In this document: positions 8,868 to 18,312 of the stretch, in pieces | How positions within the stretch are numbered: the stretch's first letter is position 1 | Layout of the letters: every line of letters begins with the position of its first letter | Assembly (NCBI RefSeq): GCF_004346865.1 | Contig: NZ_SMGR01000003.1 | Location: 124,001 to 188,000 of the forward strand | Direction: 5' to 3' | Source of the DNA: Shimia isoporae | Lineage (GTDB): Bacteria > Pseudomonadota > Alphaproteobacteria > Rhodobacterales > Rhodobacteraceae | Length of the DNA: 64,000 nucleotides | The notes under the pieces: generated by a model | Databases searched by the model: none | What the model was told of the DNA's origin: nothing | The model's input: only the letters and a program-made list of their open reading frames with translations | Position numbers and translations under genes: made by a program

Positions 8868-9881
8868 ATGAAGACAAAATCTGCACTACCCCGACTGCTC
8901 GCGGCCTTCATGGCTTTTTCGCTTCTAGCAACACTTCCAGATACTGCCTCGGCCTATTGCAAGGGCAAGGACCTGCGCAAATCGATCAGCAAAGCTGATC
9001 GCGCAAAATTTGCTCAACAAGCAGCGCGTGTTCCGTTTTCCAAAGGCATCATTTGGGAAGCCCGTAAAGGCGATCAGGTGATCCATGTCGTCGGCACCCA
9101 CCACGCAGGGGACGGTCGTCACCGAAAGGTCGTCGCCGATGCGACCAAGTTCCTGAAGAACGCAGACCTTCTGATGCTGGAAATCCGCATCCAGGACATT
9201 CAACCTCAATGGGAAGCCATGCGGGAAGACGGTCGCGCCCTCTTCCGCACCAGCGGCCCTGGCATGAGCCAGCTTATGCGCAAAGACCTCTGGGAAGACC
9301 TGAGCTTCCGCATGCAGCTATATAATATGTCGCCCAAACAACTTGATCGCATTCAACCTTGGTTCATCTCAGGCGAGGTCATCAACGGCGATTGCGACCC
9401 GTTTGCTTGGAACCGGACCAAGGGTCTGGATGCCCGTCTTGAGAGAGTTGCCGCCTCCAACAGAGTGCCGACAATGGGTCTCGAAACTGTTGAGGAAAGC
9501 CGGAGAACAATTGCGGCGGAACCTATTCGGAACCAGGTGCGTTGGCTTGAACTGAACATGCAAAGCAAAGCGGCTATCGCGGATATGTCCACAACGCTGC
9601 GCAATGCCTATTTCGCAGACGCATTGGTAGAAGGCCTATTGATAATGGAAGCCTTCATGTTTCGCGATCTCAACGTGAGCCGCAAGGAGGTTGCGCGACT
9701 GCAACGCAGCCACGACAAATACATCCTTGATGAACGTAACAAAAATTGGATGCCGCGCATCCTTGCACGCAAGGAAAAACGCATCATGGTCGCAGTTGGC
9801 GCGGCACATCTGCCGGGGGAGTATGGCATTTTGAACCTGTTGCACAAAAAGGGCTACACCCTGACCATGGTGGATCGCTGA
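8868..9881 (+). CDS. TraB/GumN family protein
   Basis: The 337-residue product from ATG 8868 has a signal peptide (about 1-30, ending ASA). It shows TraB/GumN features: VIHVVGTHHAGD near the N-terminus (a GxxH metal-type motif), LMLEI, and RIMVAVGAAHLPGEYGILNLL near the C-terminus (GAAH/LPG). TraB/GumN proteins are metalloprotease-like (Tiki-related) and are thought to act in the periplasm, but bacterial members are largely uncharacterised. The gene stands alone between the TRAP and biotin operons. Upstream TTG and other starts are possible, but the signal peptide favours 8868. Confidence 0.82.
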   Translation: MKTKSALPRLLAAFMAFSLLATLPDTASAYCKGKDLRKSISKADRAKFAQQAARVPFSKGIIWEARKGDQVIHVVGTHHAGDGRHRKVVADATKFLKNADLLMLEIRIQDIQPQWEAMREDGRALFRTSGPGMSQLMRKDLWEDLSFRMQLYNMSPKQLDRIQPWFISGEVINGDCDPFAWNRTKGLDARLERVAASNRVPTMGLETVEESRRTIAAEPIRNQVRWLELNMQSKAAIADMSTTLRNAYFADALVEGLLIMEAFMFRDLNVSRKEVARLQRSHDKYILDERNKNWMPRILARKEKRIMVAVGAAHLPGEYGILNLLHKKGYTLTMVDR

Positions 9882-10031
9882 CAACCGCGCCGGCACTTTG
9901 AAAGCATGGCCATTGCGGGTTCGGTCAGCTCCGGAAAATACCGGGTGGCGATCATCCAACGCCTTCAACCGGCGCACCATTTGCGTTATTAGCCCCCAAA
10001 CCGCCGGCCCCGACAGTTTTCAGGGACACCC

Positions 10032-10706
10032 ATGATCGAACTCAAGAATGTCAGCCTCTCCTTTGGCGAACACCCTGTGCTGCACGATATATCGCTCTTG
10101 CTATCAGAGCATCGCATCGCGGTGATCGGAGCCAACGGGTCCGGCAAGTCTTCATTCGCGCGCTTGCTCAACGGGCTGGCGGTACCCTCGGCTGGCACCG
10201 TGTCCGTCGACGGGCATGACACGCGCAAGAACGGCAAGGATGTCCGCGCCCGCGTCGGCTTTGTTTTTCAGAACCCTGACAACCAGATCGTCTTTCCCGT
10301 GGTCGAAGAAGACCTCGCCTTTGGCATGAAGAATCTCGGCTTGGACAAAGCGACAATCGCCTCGCGCACGACTGAAATTTTGAAACGCTACGACATGGAA
10401 CACCTGCGCGAACATCCCGCACACCTCTTGTCTGGTGGACAGAAGCAGCTTTTGGCGATCTCAGGTGTTCTTGTCATGAACCCCGCCTATGTGGTGCTGG
10501 ATGAGCCCACAACCTTGCTGGACCTGCGCAACAAACGCCGTGTCACGCGCGCTCTCAACGCGCTGGACCAGACCCTGATTCACGTCACCCACGATCTCGA
10601 CCAGATCGCTGATTATGACCGGGTTATAGTCATCGATGAAGGCCGCGTGGTCTGCGACGACGCACCCAGCAAGGCGATCCCATTCTATCAGGAGCTCATG
10701 GCCTGA
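10032..10706 (+). CDS. bioM: Biotin ECF transporter ATPase BioM
   Basis: BioM is the ABC-type ATPase of the energy-coupling-factor biotin importer. The 224-residue product has Walker [10 protein letters not shown] (about 37-45), a Q-loop (FVFQNPDNQ), signature LSGGQKQ, Walker [12 protein letters not shown] and switch His in VTHDLDQ, all intact. The compact size fits BioM rather than the longer EcfA. Its stop overlaps the bioN start (TGATG, 10704-10708). The 150 bases upstream probably hold the promoter. I saw no convincing BioR (TTATnnATAA-type) operator there. Confidence 0.93.
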   Translation: MIELKNVSLSFGEHPVLHDISLLLSEHRIAVIGANGSGKSSFARLLNGLAVPSAGTVSVDGHDTRKNGKDVRARVGFVFQNPDNQIVFPVVEEDLAFGMKNLGLDKATIASRTTEILKRYDMEHLREHPAHLLSGGQKQLLAISGVLVMNPAYVVLDEPTTLLDLRNKRRVTRALNALDQTLIHVTHDLDQIADYDRVIVIDEGRVVCDDAPSKAIPFYQELMA

Positions 10707-11302
10707 TGCTGGACCTTTACACCCCTGGCACGTCGATCCTGCACCGGATGACCCCGGGGCCGAAAATGGCCGCGCTCGCCATTGGCGCCACGGCGCTTTT
10801 TCTTCAGGGAAGCTTGCTGATAACGGCTGTCGCTATAGCCTTTATCCTAAGTCTTTACGCAGTCGCCCGAATTCCATTGAAGACCGCACTCAACCAGATT
10901 CGCCCCTTGTTCTGGATCTTTGCTTTGTTCTTTGCTGTACAATGGTATTTCTCCGGCATCGAACTTGCTGTCTATGTGGTCTTGCGCCTTGCTGCGCTTA
11001 TCCTCCTGGCCAGCCTCGTTACGTTGACCACGCGCTCCAGCGACATGATCGACAGCCTGACACGCGCCCTCGTATTTCTGAAACCCCTCGGCTTGAACCC
11101 CGAAAAAATTAGCTTGGCAATTTCGCTCGCCCTCCGCTTCATACCGGTCTTGGGGCGCATCACCGCCGAAGTGCGTGAAGCGCAGAAAGTGCGCGGTCTG
11201 GAACGCTCTGTCATTGCAGTTGCCATGCCGGTCGCGATCCGCGCCATCAAGATGGCGGACGAAATTTCGGATGCCATCGAATCTCGAGGATATCGTTCCT
11301 AA
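10706..11302 (+). CDS. bioN: Biotin ECF transporter transmembrane subunit BioN
   Basis: The 198-residue product is an EcfT-type coupling protein. It has hydrophobic helices in the first 115 residues and the two cytoplasmic coupling motifs near EAQKVRGL (about 157-164) and IESRGYRS at the C-terminus, which match the family's A-R-G signatures. It connects BioM to the substrate-binding BioY. It overlaps bioM by one base. A gap of 106 bases before bioY contains no evident gene. Confidence 0.9.
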   Translation: MLDLYTPGTSILHRMTPGPKMAALAIGATALFLQGSLLITAVAIAFILSLYAVARIPLKTALNQIRPLFWIFALFFAVQWYFSGIELAVYVVLRLAALILLASLVTLTTRSSDMIDSLTRALVFLKPLGLNPEKISLAISLALRFIPVLGRITAEVREAQKVRGLERSVIAVAMPVAIRAIKMADEISDAIESRGYRS

Positions 11303-11408
11303 TCCGGCACCGTTAGCGCTGATCGAACTTGTTCCCGCCTCACGCGTTTTCTACGCGACGCCGAACTCCGCTGATGCGGAAACGGAACTAAGAACTGGGG
11401 ACACACTT

Positions 11409-11945
11409 ATGAACACCAAAGACATCGTCTACATCGCGCTTTTTGCAGCGTTGACCGCAGCTCTCGGGCTCATGCCACCAATCTCCTTTGCCGGTCTTGG
11501 CCTGCCTCCGATCACCGCTCAGTCGCTCGGCGTCATGCTGGCAGGCGCAGTACTCGGCGCAAAACGGGGCGGCCTCGCGCTTCTTTTGTTCATTGTGCTG
11601 GTTGCAGTTGGCCTGCCTCTGCTTGCAGGCGGTCGCGGCGGCTTTGGCGTTTTGCTGGGCACCTCCGGTGGCTTCCTTTTGGCATGGCCCGTCTGCGCCT
11701 TCATCATTGGCTATTTGGTGCACAAGAATGCTGACGCCAACATCTGGGTAACGGGTGGTCTGATTGCCTTTGGCGGCATCCTCGTAATGTACACGATTGG
11801 CATTCCGTGGATGGCCTTTGTCGGCAACCTGGGTCTCAACAAAGCACTTGGGATCATGGTGGCATATGTCCCCGGCGATCTGGTAAAGGTGGTTCTGGCG
11901 ACGGTGATCGCCCGCGGTCTGCGCCGCGCCTACCCCAACCTCTAG
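11409..11945 (+). CDS. bioY: Biotin transporter substrate-capture subunit BioY
   Basis: The 178-residue membrane protein from ATG 11409 begins MNTKDIVYIALFAALTAALG and has six hydrophobic segments with the BioY hallmarks ITAQSLGVMLAGAVLG and LLAGGRGGFGVLLGTSGGFL. BioY binds biotin in the membrane. Some BioY proteins work alone, but here bioM and bioN are adjacent. The frame extends upstream into the bioN C-terminus, but the internal ATG gives the standard family length. The next gene, an acyl-CoA ligase, begins nine bases downstream. Confidence 0.94.
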   Translation: MNTKDIVYIALFAALTAALGLMPPISFAGLGLPPITAQSLGVMLAGAVLGAKRGGLALLLFIVLVAVGLPLLAGGRGGFGVLLGTSGGFLLAWPVCAFIIGYLVHKNADANIWVTGGLIAFGGILVMYTIGIPWMAFVGNLGLNKALGIMVAYVPGDLVKVVLATVIARGLRRAYPNL

Positions 11946-11954
11946 AGGACGCGC

Positions 11955-13466
11955 TTGCCGCTACGCCACGCAATAGAACATCATGCCCGCCAGCGCCCCG
12001 ATGCGCTGGCGGTCTCCATTTCCGGCAAGGCTCTGGACTACGCCACGCTTTTCCAGAAACTGCGGCGCTTGCACGGTGCGCTTGTGTCTCTACCGCATCG
12101 GCATCGCGGCGAGCTATCGCTGCCCTCCAATGCCCGGCTTTTTGCGGTTTCAACAGGCAATCACTCGGCCGCGGCAACGCTGTTACCCGCCGCATTGGCG
12201 ACCCCTCACGCGGTCATGCTGCTCGACCCGCAATGGCCTGCAGCCCTGCAACAACGGATGCTTGCAAAGCTGCCGCCCGACGTCGTCTTCTGCCTCTCGA
12301 CACAGACCGCTCTGATCGAAGCCGCCGAACGCCTCTCGATCCCCGCGATCACAGTCGACACCGATGCGTTCGAGACCTTTCTTGCTGCGCCAGCCGATCT
12401 GCCACTGACCAATCCGCGTGATACATTCATGGTGGGTTTCACTTCCGGCACGACATCAGAGCCCAAAGCGTTTGCCCGCGCGCGTCACAGCTGGCGCGCG
12501 TCACTTGATGCCTCCCGTCTTGCATTTGCGCTCACCGAGCAAAGCCACACATTTTCTCCGGGGCCGCTTGCCCACGGCATATCGCTTTATGCACTGGCTG
12601 AAACTCTGGAACTCGGGGCAGCGTTTCATACCATTGAGCGCTTCGACCTCGCCGACGCGCACCGCGCAATGGAAACCACACGCCGCATCGTCGCCGTGCC
12701 GTCCCTTCTATCCGCGCTTTGTCACGGCGCGTCTCAAGAACAGGTCGTCGAAATCACGACGGCCGGCGCCAAACTCGATCCGTCCCTGCTGACAAAGGCC
12801 CGCGATTTCTTCCCGCGCGCACGCATCCACGAATACTACGGCGCCTCGGAACTTGGCTTTGTCAGCCTCAACACGCACGGCCGCAGCAGTTCCTCTGCGC
12901 CTGCCAACTCAGTTGGTCGCCCCTTCCCGCATGTTGAACTTTCCATTCGCGAGAACGGCGCTGAGGTCGCTCAAGGAAACCCCGGCACCATTTTTGTACG
13001 AGGCGATCTGGCAATTGAAGGCTACCTCTGGGGTGGACGAAATTCCGGCTTCCGTCGCGAAGGTCCTTGGGCCACGGTCGGAGACCTCGGCAAACTGAAC
13101 TACGACGGTTCGCTGACACTGCTTGGACGCGAGGGCGGGATGGTTATCACCGCAGGGCACAACGTCTACCCTCAGGAAATCGAAAGCGCCCTTACTGAAA
13201 TCCCCGGTATCACGGGTGCACTCGTTCTCGGACGCACTCACCATTCACGCGGGCAGGAACTCGTAGCCCTCCTTCAGGGCGATGTCCCTCTTGAGGAGAT
13301 CCGCAGCCAACTTGCAATCCGTTTGCCGCGCTACAAACTGCCGCGTCGCTTCTTCCGCCTCGCCGACTGGCCGCTTACCAGCTCCGGCAAACCCGATCGG
13401 ACGATGCTTCTGAATTGGCTTGAAGAAAAGGACGTGCGCCTTGTCCCGCTTCACCCTGCCACCTGA
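11955..13466 (+). CDS. AMP-forming acyl-CoA ligase (YhfT-like) in the biotin operon
   Basis: The 503-residue product starts at TTG 11955 behind AGAGGA (11944-11949). It carries the adenylate-forming signatures: VGFTSGTTSEPKAF (P-loop), EYYGASELGF (A5), VGDLGKLNYDGSLTLLGR (A7/A8) and the C-terminal Lys in LTSSGKPDR (A10). It would activate a fatty or dicarboxylic acid as its CoA ester. The order bioMNY-ligase-thiolase parallels the Bacillus yhfUTS operon (BioY, ligase, thiolase), which is biotin-regulated. The likely role is supply or salvage of a biotin precursor such as pimeloyl-CoA, though this is inference. Confidence 0.87.
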   Translation: MPLRHAIEHHARQRPDALAVSISGKALDYATLFQKLRRLHGALVSLPHRHRGELSLPSNARLFAVSTGNHSAAATLLPAALATPHAVMLLDPQWPAALQQRMLAKLPPDVVFCLSTQTALIEAAERLSIPAITVDTDAFETFLAAPADLPLTNPRDTFMVGFTSGTTSEPKAFARARHSWRASLDASRLAFALTEQSHTFSPGPLAHGISLYALAETLELGAAFHTIERFDLADAHRAMETTRRIVAVPSLLSALCHGASQEQVVEITTAGAKLDPSLLTKARDFFPRARIHEYYGASELGFVSLNTHGRSSSSAPANSVGRPFPHVELSIRENGAEVAQGNPGTIFVRGDLAIEGYLWGGRNSGFRREGPWATVGDLGKLNYDGSLTLLGREGGMVITAGHNVYPQEIESALTEIPGITGALVLGRTHHSRGQELVALLQGDVPLEEIRSQLAIRLPRYKLPRRFFRLADWPLTSSGKPDRTMLLNWLEEKDVRLVPLHPAT

Positions 13467-14616
13467 TCGCCAACCCGTCATCATCTCTGCCAGGCGCAGT
13501 GCCATTGGCCGCGCGCGGGGCATGTTCGCAAATCTCGACGTCGAGGACCTTGCCGCACCCGTCATGCAAGCCGCCATCGCGGATTCAGGTATTCACCCTG
13601 CAGAGATCGACGAAGTGATCCTTGGCAATGCCGCTGGTCCTGGTGGCAACATCGCAAGGCTTTCCGCTCTACACGCGGGATTACCCATGAGCCTGCCTGC
13701 GATCACCGTCGACCGCCAGTGTGGTTCAGGCCTCGAAGCCGTTTGGCAAGCCTGCCTACGCGTTGCAACGGGATCCGCGGATTGCGTCCTCACAGGCGGT
13801 GTCGAAAGTCAAAGCCGCGCGCCTCTTCGCACCCTGCCCGCCTCCGGAGTGCTGCAGGAACACAGCTACGCAAGAGCGCGGTTTAGCCCGGAAACTCTGG
13901 GGGATCCGGAGATGGGAGAGGCGGCAGACACTGTGGCGGCGCAATATGGCATCTCGCGCGCCCGTCAGGATGCCTTCGCCCTGCGCTCCCAAAAACGTGC
14001 GACAAAAGCCCGATCCAACGGCGCATTTAGTGACGAAATCGTACCCATTGCGGGTCAAAGCATTGATGAGTGTGTGCGCCCTGACATGACCGCAGACCGT
14101 TTGGCTCGACTACGCCCCGCGTTTGACAAGGACGGGACCGTGACGGTCGGCAACGCCTGTCCTTTGAACGACGGTGCCTGTGCTCTGGTCGTGACCTCCG
14201 CAGCCAATGCCCGTGCGCTGGGTCACAAGGTTGGTCTGGCCTTCCTTGATGCAGCCGCGGCTGGTGTTGACCCGAACTTGCTTGGCATCGGGCCTGTTGC
14301 AAGCACCCGCAAACTCCTGAAGCGCGATTCCGCTTTGGATATCGCTGACGTGTCACATCTGGAATTCAATGAAGCATTCGCTTCTCAAGTCCTCGCCTCA
14401 CTTGATGCGCTAGGCATATCCGAGGAACTGCCAAACCTCGAAGGGGGAGCCATCGCTCTTGGCCATCCGTTTGGCGCATCCGGCGCCATTCTCGTGACCC
14501 GCCTGTTTTCCCAACTGGTGCGCCGACCTGCGCCAGAAAACTCGCTCGCAATGGCAATGATCGGTATCGGTGGCGGTCAGGGTATCACGGCGACTTTTGC
14601 ACCGACTGCGCTCTAG
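13441..14616 (+). CDS. Thiolase-family protein (YhfS-like) lacking the second catalytic Cys
   Basis: I chose TTG 13441 (AAGGA at 13428-13432) over an earlier TTG at 13420, giving 391 residues and a 26-base overlap with the ligase gene. Thiolase signatures are clear: nucleophile Cys94 (DRQCGSGLEA), NEAF, and His342 (ALGHPFGASGA). The usual C-terminal CxGGGxG motif reads GIGGGQG, so the second catalytic Cys is Gly375. The enzyme may therefore do a modified Claisen reaction or only part of one. Its biotin-operon place suggests acting on the ligase's acyl-CoA product, for example chain shortening toward a pimeloyl unit. Confidence 0.88.
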   Translation: MSRFTLPPDRQPVIISARRSAIGRARGMFANLDVEDLAAPVMQAAIADSGIHPAEIDEVILGNAAGPGGNIARLSALHAGLPMSLPAITVDRQCGSGLEAVWQACLRVATGSADCVLTGGVESQSRAPLRTLPASGVLQEHSYARARFSPETLGDPEMGEAADTVAAQYGISRARQDAFALRSQKRATKARSNGAFSDEIVPIAGQSIDECVRPDMTADRLARLRPAFDKDGTVTVGNACPLNDGACALVVTSAANARALGHKVGLAFLDAAAAGVDPNLLGIGPVASTRKLLKRDSALDIADVSHLEFNEAFASQVLASLDALGISEELPNLEGGAIALGHPFGASGAILVTRLFSQLVRRPAPENSLAMAMIGIGGGQGITATFAPTAL

Positions 14617-14645
14617 CGCACCGCCGCGCCTCCCTTGAACGCAAA

Positions 14646-14666
14646 CGGGACCGCCAAGCGGTCCCG
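14646..14666. terminator. Hairpin between convergent thiolase and ilvD genes
   Basis: Perfect 9-bp stem CGGGACCGC/GCGGTCCCG with a CAA loop, in the 76-base space between two convergent genes. There is no immediate T-run on either strand (AAAAGCGTTTTG follows), so it may act as a shared weak terminator or a transcript-end stabiliser. Confidence 0.5.
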
Positions 14667-14692
14667 TGCAAAAGCGTTTTGTTTGCTACGCC

Positions 14693-16546
14693 TCAATCGT
14701 CGTCTTCATCCAGCATCCGCACCGCGCCCAGCGAGGCGTTCGAGACATGCTGAGCATAGACTTTCAGCGCTTTGGACACAGCGCGCGGCCGTCCCTCCGC
14801 TTTCCAAACCTTCTTGTCGGCCTGCGGGTGGTTGGCGCGACGTTCCGCCAGGACCTCTTCGCTCACATCCAGATGGATGGTGCGGTTGGGCACCGAAATC
14901 TTGATCTTGTCACCATCTTCAACAAGGCCAATCACGCCTTTCTCAGCCGCTTCCGGTGACGCGTGACCAATGGACAGCCCAGCGGTGCCGCCAGAGAAAC
15001 GACCATCAGTCAAAAGCGCACAGGTCGTGTCGAGCTTCTTGGATTTCAGATAGGCCGTCGGGTAGAGCATTTCCTGCATGCCAGGCCCGCCCTTCGGTCC
15101 TTCATAGCGGATCACCACCACAGAGTAAGGCTGCACTTCGTTCTGTAGAATTCCGTGCATCGCGTCTTCCATGCTCTCGAACACCTTTGCAGTGCCCTCG
15201 AATTCGTACATTTCCTTGATTACGCCTGCTGTCTTCAGGATACAGCCCTGCTCCGCAATATTGCCGAACAAAACGCACAGTCCGCCCTCTTCGGAGTAGG
15301 CGTTTTCAAAGTCGCGGACGCAGCCGTCCTCGATATCGAGGTCAAGCTCGGTATACATACGCGACTGGCTGAACGCCTGCGTGGTGCGTACGCCGCCCGG
15401 AGCCGCGATGAAAAGGTCACGCGCCTCGTTGCCTGCGCTCTCACGCCGAACATCCCATTTGTCGATGAACTCGCCGACTGTTTTTTCGTGTACAGTAGCG
15501 CAATCACGGTGGATTTTTCCTTCACGATCCAGTTCGCCCATGATCCGGGCAATACCCCCGGCACGGTGAACATCTTCCATATGATACTTGGGTGTAGACG
15601 GAGCCACTTTGCACAAATGAGGTATTTGACGGCTCATTCGGTCCATGTCCGCCATGGTGAAATCCACGCCGCCTTCGTGCGCAATAGCCAGCAAGTGCAA
15701 TACCGTGTTGGTCGAACCGCCCATCGCAATGTCCAGCGCCATGGCGTTTTCAAACGCCTTGAAGTTGGCGATACCACGCGGCAAGGCGGTTTCGTCACCG
15801 TCCTTGTACCAGCGTTCACAAAGTTCGATGATCTTGTGGCCCGCTTCCTCAAACAGACCACGTCGCTTGGAGTGAGTGGCCAACAAAGATCCGTTGCCCG
15901 GCAACGCCAGTCCGAGAGCCTCGGCCAAACAGTTCATTGAGTTCGCGGTAAACATCCCAGAGCACGAACCACACGTCGGACAGGCCGAACGTTCCAGCTT
16001 GTCGACCTCTTCCATGCTGCGGTCTTCGTCAGTGGCGCCCACGATTGCGGTCACAAGATCGGCTTTGTGCTCGCCATCTTTCAGGATCACTTTGCCTGCT
16101 TCCATCGGGCCGCCGGACACAAATACAGCCGGAATATTCAGACGCATCGCCGCCATCAGCATTCCGGGAGTGATCTTGTCACAGTTGGAGATGCACACCA
16201 GCGCGTCGGCACAATGCGCGTTCGCCATATACTCCACAGAGTCGGCGATCACTTCGCGGGACGGTAGCGAATAAAGCATCCCGTCGTGCCCCATCGCGAT
16301 GCCGTCATCCACCGCTATCGTGTTCATCTCTTTGGCAACACCACCGGCTTTTTCAATCTCCCGTGCCACCAGTTGGCCCATGTCTTTCAGGTGCACGTGA
16401 CCGGGAACAAACTCGGTGAACGAGTTGACCACCGCCACAATCGGCTTGCCAAAGTCCTCGGTTTTCATACCCGTCGCACGCCATAGCGCACGCGCGGCGG
16501 CCATACGACGGCCAAAGGTCGAGGTCTTGGAACGAAGATCGGGCAT
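14693..16546 (-). CDS. ilvD: Dihydroxy-acid dehydratase
   Basis: IlvD converts 2,3-dihydroxy-isovalerate or 2,3-dihydroxy-3-methylvalerate to the 2-keto acid in valine, leucine and isoleucine synthesis. The 617-residue product starts at ATG 16546, with AGGAGAG eight bases upstream; the longer in-frame start lacks this site. Iron-sulfur cluster cysteines are visible in [12 protein letters not shown] and [20 protein letters not shown], and the substrate region [19 protein letters not shown] is typical. Length matches E. coli IlvD. It stands alone. Confidence 0.97.
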   Translation of the reverse strand: MPDLRSKTSTFGRRMAAARALWRATGMKTEDFGKPIVAVVNSFTEFVPGHVHLKDMGQLVAREIEKAGGVAKEMNTIAVDDGIAMGHDGMLYSLPSREVIADSVEYMANAHCADALVCISNCDKITPGMLMAAMRLNIPAVFVSGGPMEAGKVILKDGEHKADLVTAIVGATDEDRSMEEVDKLERSACPTCGSCSGMFTANSMNCLAEALGLALPGNGSLLATHSKRRGLFEEAGHKIIELCERWYKDGDETALPRGIANFKAFENAMALDIAMGGSTNTVLHLLAIAHEGGVDFTMADMDRMSRQIPHLCKVAPSTPKYHMEDVHRAGGIARIMGELDREGKIHRDCATVHEKTVGEFIDKWDVRRESAGNEARDLFIAAPGGVRTTQAFSQSRMYTELDLDIEDGCVRDFENAYSEEGGLCVLFGNIAEQGCILKTAGVIKEMYEFEGTAKVFESMEDAMHGILQNEVQPYSVVVIRYEGPKGGPGMQEMLYPTAYLKSKKLDTTCALLTDGRFSGGTAGLSIGHASPEAAEKGVIGLVEDGDKIKISVPNRTIHLDVSEEVLAERRANHPQADKKVWKAEGRPRAVSKALKVYAQHVSNASLGAVRMLDEDDD

Positions 16547-16731
16547 CTTTTGCTCTCCTGCGGATGGCGAAGGCGCCCCATGCGGCGCCCCATTCATGTC
16601 TGGTCCGAACGGGTGCCACTCATATGGGGAATTTGCAAGAGAGTCTGGAAATTTTGTTGCTCAAATGGCCGCGATTTCCTTGCAGATCAATCGCCCAAGG
16701 CCGCCACCGCGCAATTGCTCTCTTTCGAGAA

Positions 16732-17055
16732 TCAGCCCAACGCGACGGCTTGCGCCAAAAATCCGGCCACTTCCTTGCGGGAAACATCACAAAGTGTACG
16801 CAACTTGATGTGCCGCCGCGCTTTACCTTTGCCCTCCAGGTGCTTCCCCGGATCATGCAGTTGGGCGCCCTGAGAAAACTCGAAGGACACATGCGCGCGG
16901 TAGGTGAAATACCCGCCCACTGAAGTTGCCGCTATGCCTGGCTCCCGTTCTAGAATTATGCCGCCATACATCGCCCGCGCAAACAGATCCGGTGCGACCT
17001 CAGCGATCATGGCCTCCAGCGCATCTACAACTTCGGCCTGCGTACTCTTATCCAT
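16732..17055 (-). CDS. DUF1801 domain protein
   Basis: The 107-residue product from ATG 17055 resembles the DUF1801/YdhG-like family: KSTQAEVVDALEAMIAEVAP, then AMYGGIILER, a region AATSVGGYFTYRAHVSFEFS, and a C-terminal ARRHIKLRTL. This family is small and cytoplasmic without an established activity. It overlaps the end of the upstream VOC gene by eight bases (17048-17055), so the two form an operon. The genes lie near an AraC regulator, a common association for such proteins. Confidence 0.75.
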   Translation of the reverse strand: MDKSTQAEVVDALEAMIAEVAPDLFARAMYGGIILEREPGIAATSVGGYFTYRAHVSFEFSQGAQLHDPGKHLEGKGKARRHIKLRTLCDVSRKEVAGFLAQAVALG

Positions 17056-17452
17056 CGCTGGTCTTAGCCGGCATGGGCGTTGCAATTTCGACCAGACATC
17101 CGTTCAGATCTCGCACGTAGGAAAGCTCTTGTCCCCAAGGCATTTCATGCGGTTCCTTCACCGCAACGCAGCCATGAGATACAGCGCGGTCGAATGCCGA
17201 CTTCACATCTTCAGTGACAAAACAAACCTCCCAGCCAGCGGGGCGTGCTTCCCGCCGATTTCGCGAAAACGTAACCTCACCCAACTCAACGGCCTCTTCC
17301 GCTGAGAACGACAGGATCGTCACACCCGTGTCCATTTCGGCGTAGAGACGGCTCTCGTGCATGAAGCGCTGCTTCAGTCCAAATGCGGTTTCATAGAATG
17401 CAACCGTGGCCGGTACATCCGCGACATAAATGATCGTATATCCAAGTTTCAT
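17048..17452 (-). CDS. VOC (glyoxalase/bleomycin-resistance) superfamily protein
   Basis: The 134-residue product starts MKLGYTIIYVADVPATVAFY, the standard VOC beta-alpha-beta opening (YVxDVxxTVxFYExxFG). It ends with LSYVRDLNGCLVEIATP, the typical D-NG-x-E closing motif whose Glu can bind metal. Two such modules pair to form the active site. The substrate is unknown. It is cotranscribed with the DUF1801 gene. Confidence 0.85.
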   Translation of the reverse strand: MKLGYTIIYVADVPATVAFYETAFGLKQRFMHESRLYAEMDTGVTILSFSAEEAVELGEVTFSRNRREARPAGWEVCFVTEDVKSAFDRAVSHGCVAVKEPHEMPWGQELSYVRDLNGCLVEIATPMPAKTSDG

Positions 17453-17502
17453 GTCGACAAACTAAGCGGCTAACGCAGCCGGTTCTTGAACAATTCGGAC
17501 AT

Positions 17503-18312
17503 TCAGATCGAGTCACCCAAGAAACCGACACCGGACACATCTGGCAGGATTAGGTCATCCGGTAACGTCCCCGGTGCCTTGCCTGCAAACCGCCTCACCG
17601 CGCGTGTCAGATGTGCCTGATCCGCATATCCTGCATCAATCGCGGCCGCACTCAGGGAAAGTCCCCCTCGCATGGTCAACCATAACGCTCGATGGAACCT
17701 GACAACACCGACGTAGGTCTGAGCACTCAGACCGACCGACCCGAGGAACAACCTGCTGAGGTGCCGAACACTGACACCAACTTCCCTGGCAAGCGCCTCG
17801 ACCCGAACCTGCCCGCCGGTTTCGTGAACGCGCTGCAAGGCAGCCGAAACGCGCTGGTTAACGGGCCGCTCCAGAAAGCCAGCGGTTGCAGCCTCCAAAA
17901 CCGTTCGCAATTGCGTTTCTTCAGGTTGAGCAAGAAGAATATCCGCCAAGTCCGGCACCATTTCCAAGGCTTCATCATTCATCAACACCGCTTCTCGTGC
18001 GTCGACGATTTTTCTGCCCCACAAGTTTGCACCCTGCTCAGGGCGCAGCCGCACGCCAACCCATGAATCCCCTTCGTCGAACTCTATCTCATAGGGTTCA
18101 GTCGCCGGTCCCGTAACAACCGGAGTAATCGAACGAGATTCTTCGTTTCGGTACCGCACAATCACGTCGCACCGCCCGTCAGGCAAGATCACGGAACTCC
18201 CGGACGTTGTGGCGTGATAGGACCAAACGGCCTCCGCATTTCCGCGATCACTTCGCGGCGCGACGGCCTCAAAATATCCAGTCGGCACTCTGCTGTCCTC
18301 ACTCGAAGGCAT
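17503..18312 (-). CDS. AraC-family transcription regulator
   Basis: A 269-residue product from ATG 18312; a TTG nine codons upstream (18339) is also possible. The N-terminal part (about 1-150) resembles the sensor domain seen in many short AraC proteins (SSVILPDGRCDVIVRY, WVGVRLRPEQGANLWG). The C-terminal third has two helix-turn-helix units, including VEALAREVGVSVRHLSRLFL and LSLSAAAIDAGYADQAHLTR followed by the conserved aromatic/basic segment. It probably regulates the adjacent VOC-DUF1801 pair. The ligand is unknown. Confidence 0.88.
   Translation of the reverse strand: MPSSEDSRVPTGYFEAVAPRSDRGNAEAVWSYHATTSGSSVILPDGRCDVIVRYRNEESRSITPVVTGPATEPYEIEFDEGDSWVGVRLRPEQGANLWGRKIVDAREAVLMNDEALEMVPDLADILLAQPEETQLRTVLEAATAGFLERPVNQRVSAALQRVHETGGQVRVEALAREVGVSVRHLSRLFLGSVGLSAQTYVGVVRFHRALWLTMRGGLSLSAAAIDAGYADQAHLTRAVRRFAGKAPGTLPDDLILPDVSGVGFLGDSI

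Noticed and set aside
9882-10031. BioR-type operator upstream of bioM
   Set aside because: No TTATnnATAA-like palindrome could be found in this space; TTATTAG at about 10005 is not a match.
15155-15940. 261-codon plus-strand ORF opposite ilvD
   Set aside because: Shadow of ilvD; His/Val-rich sequence without homology features.
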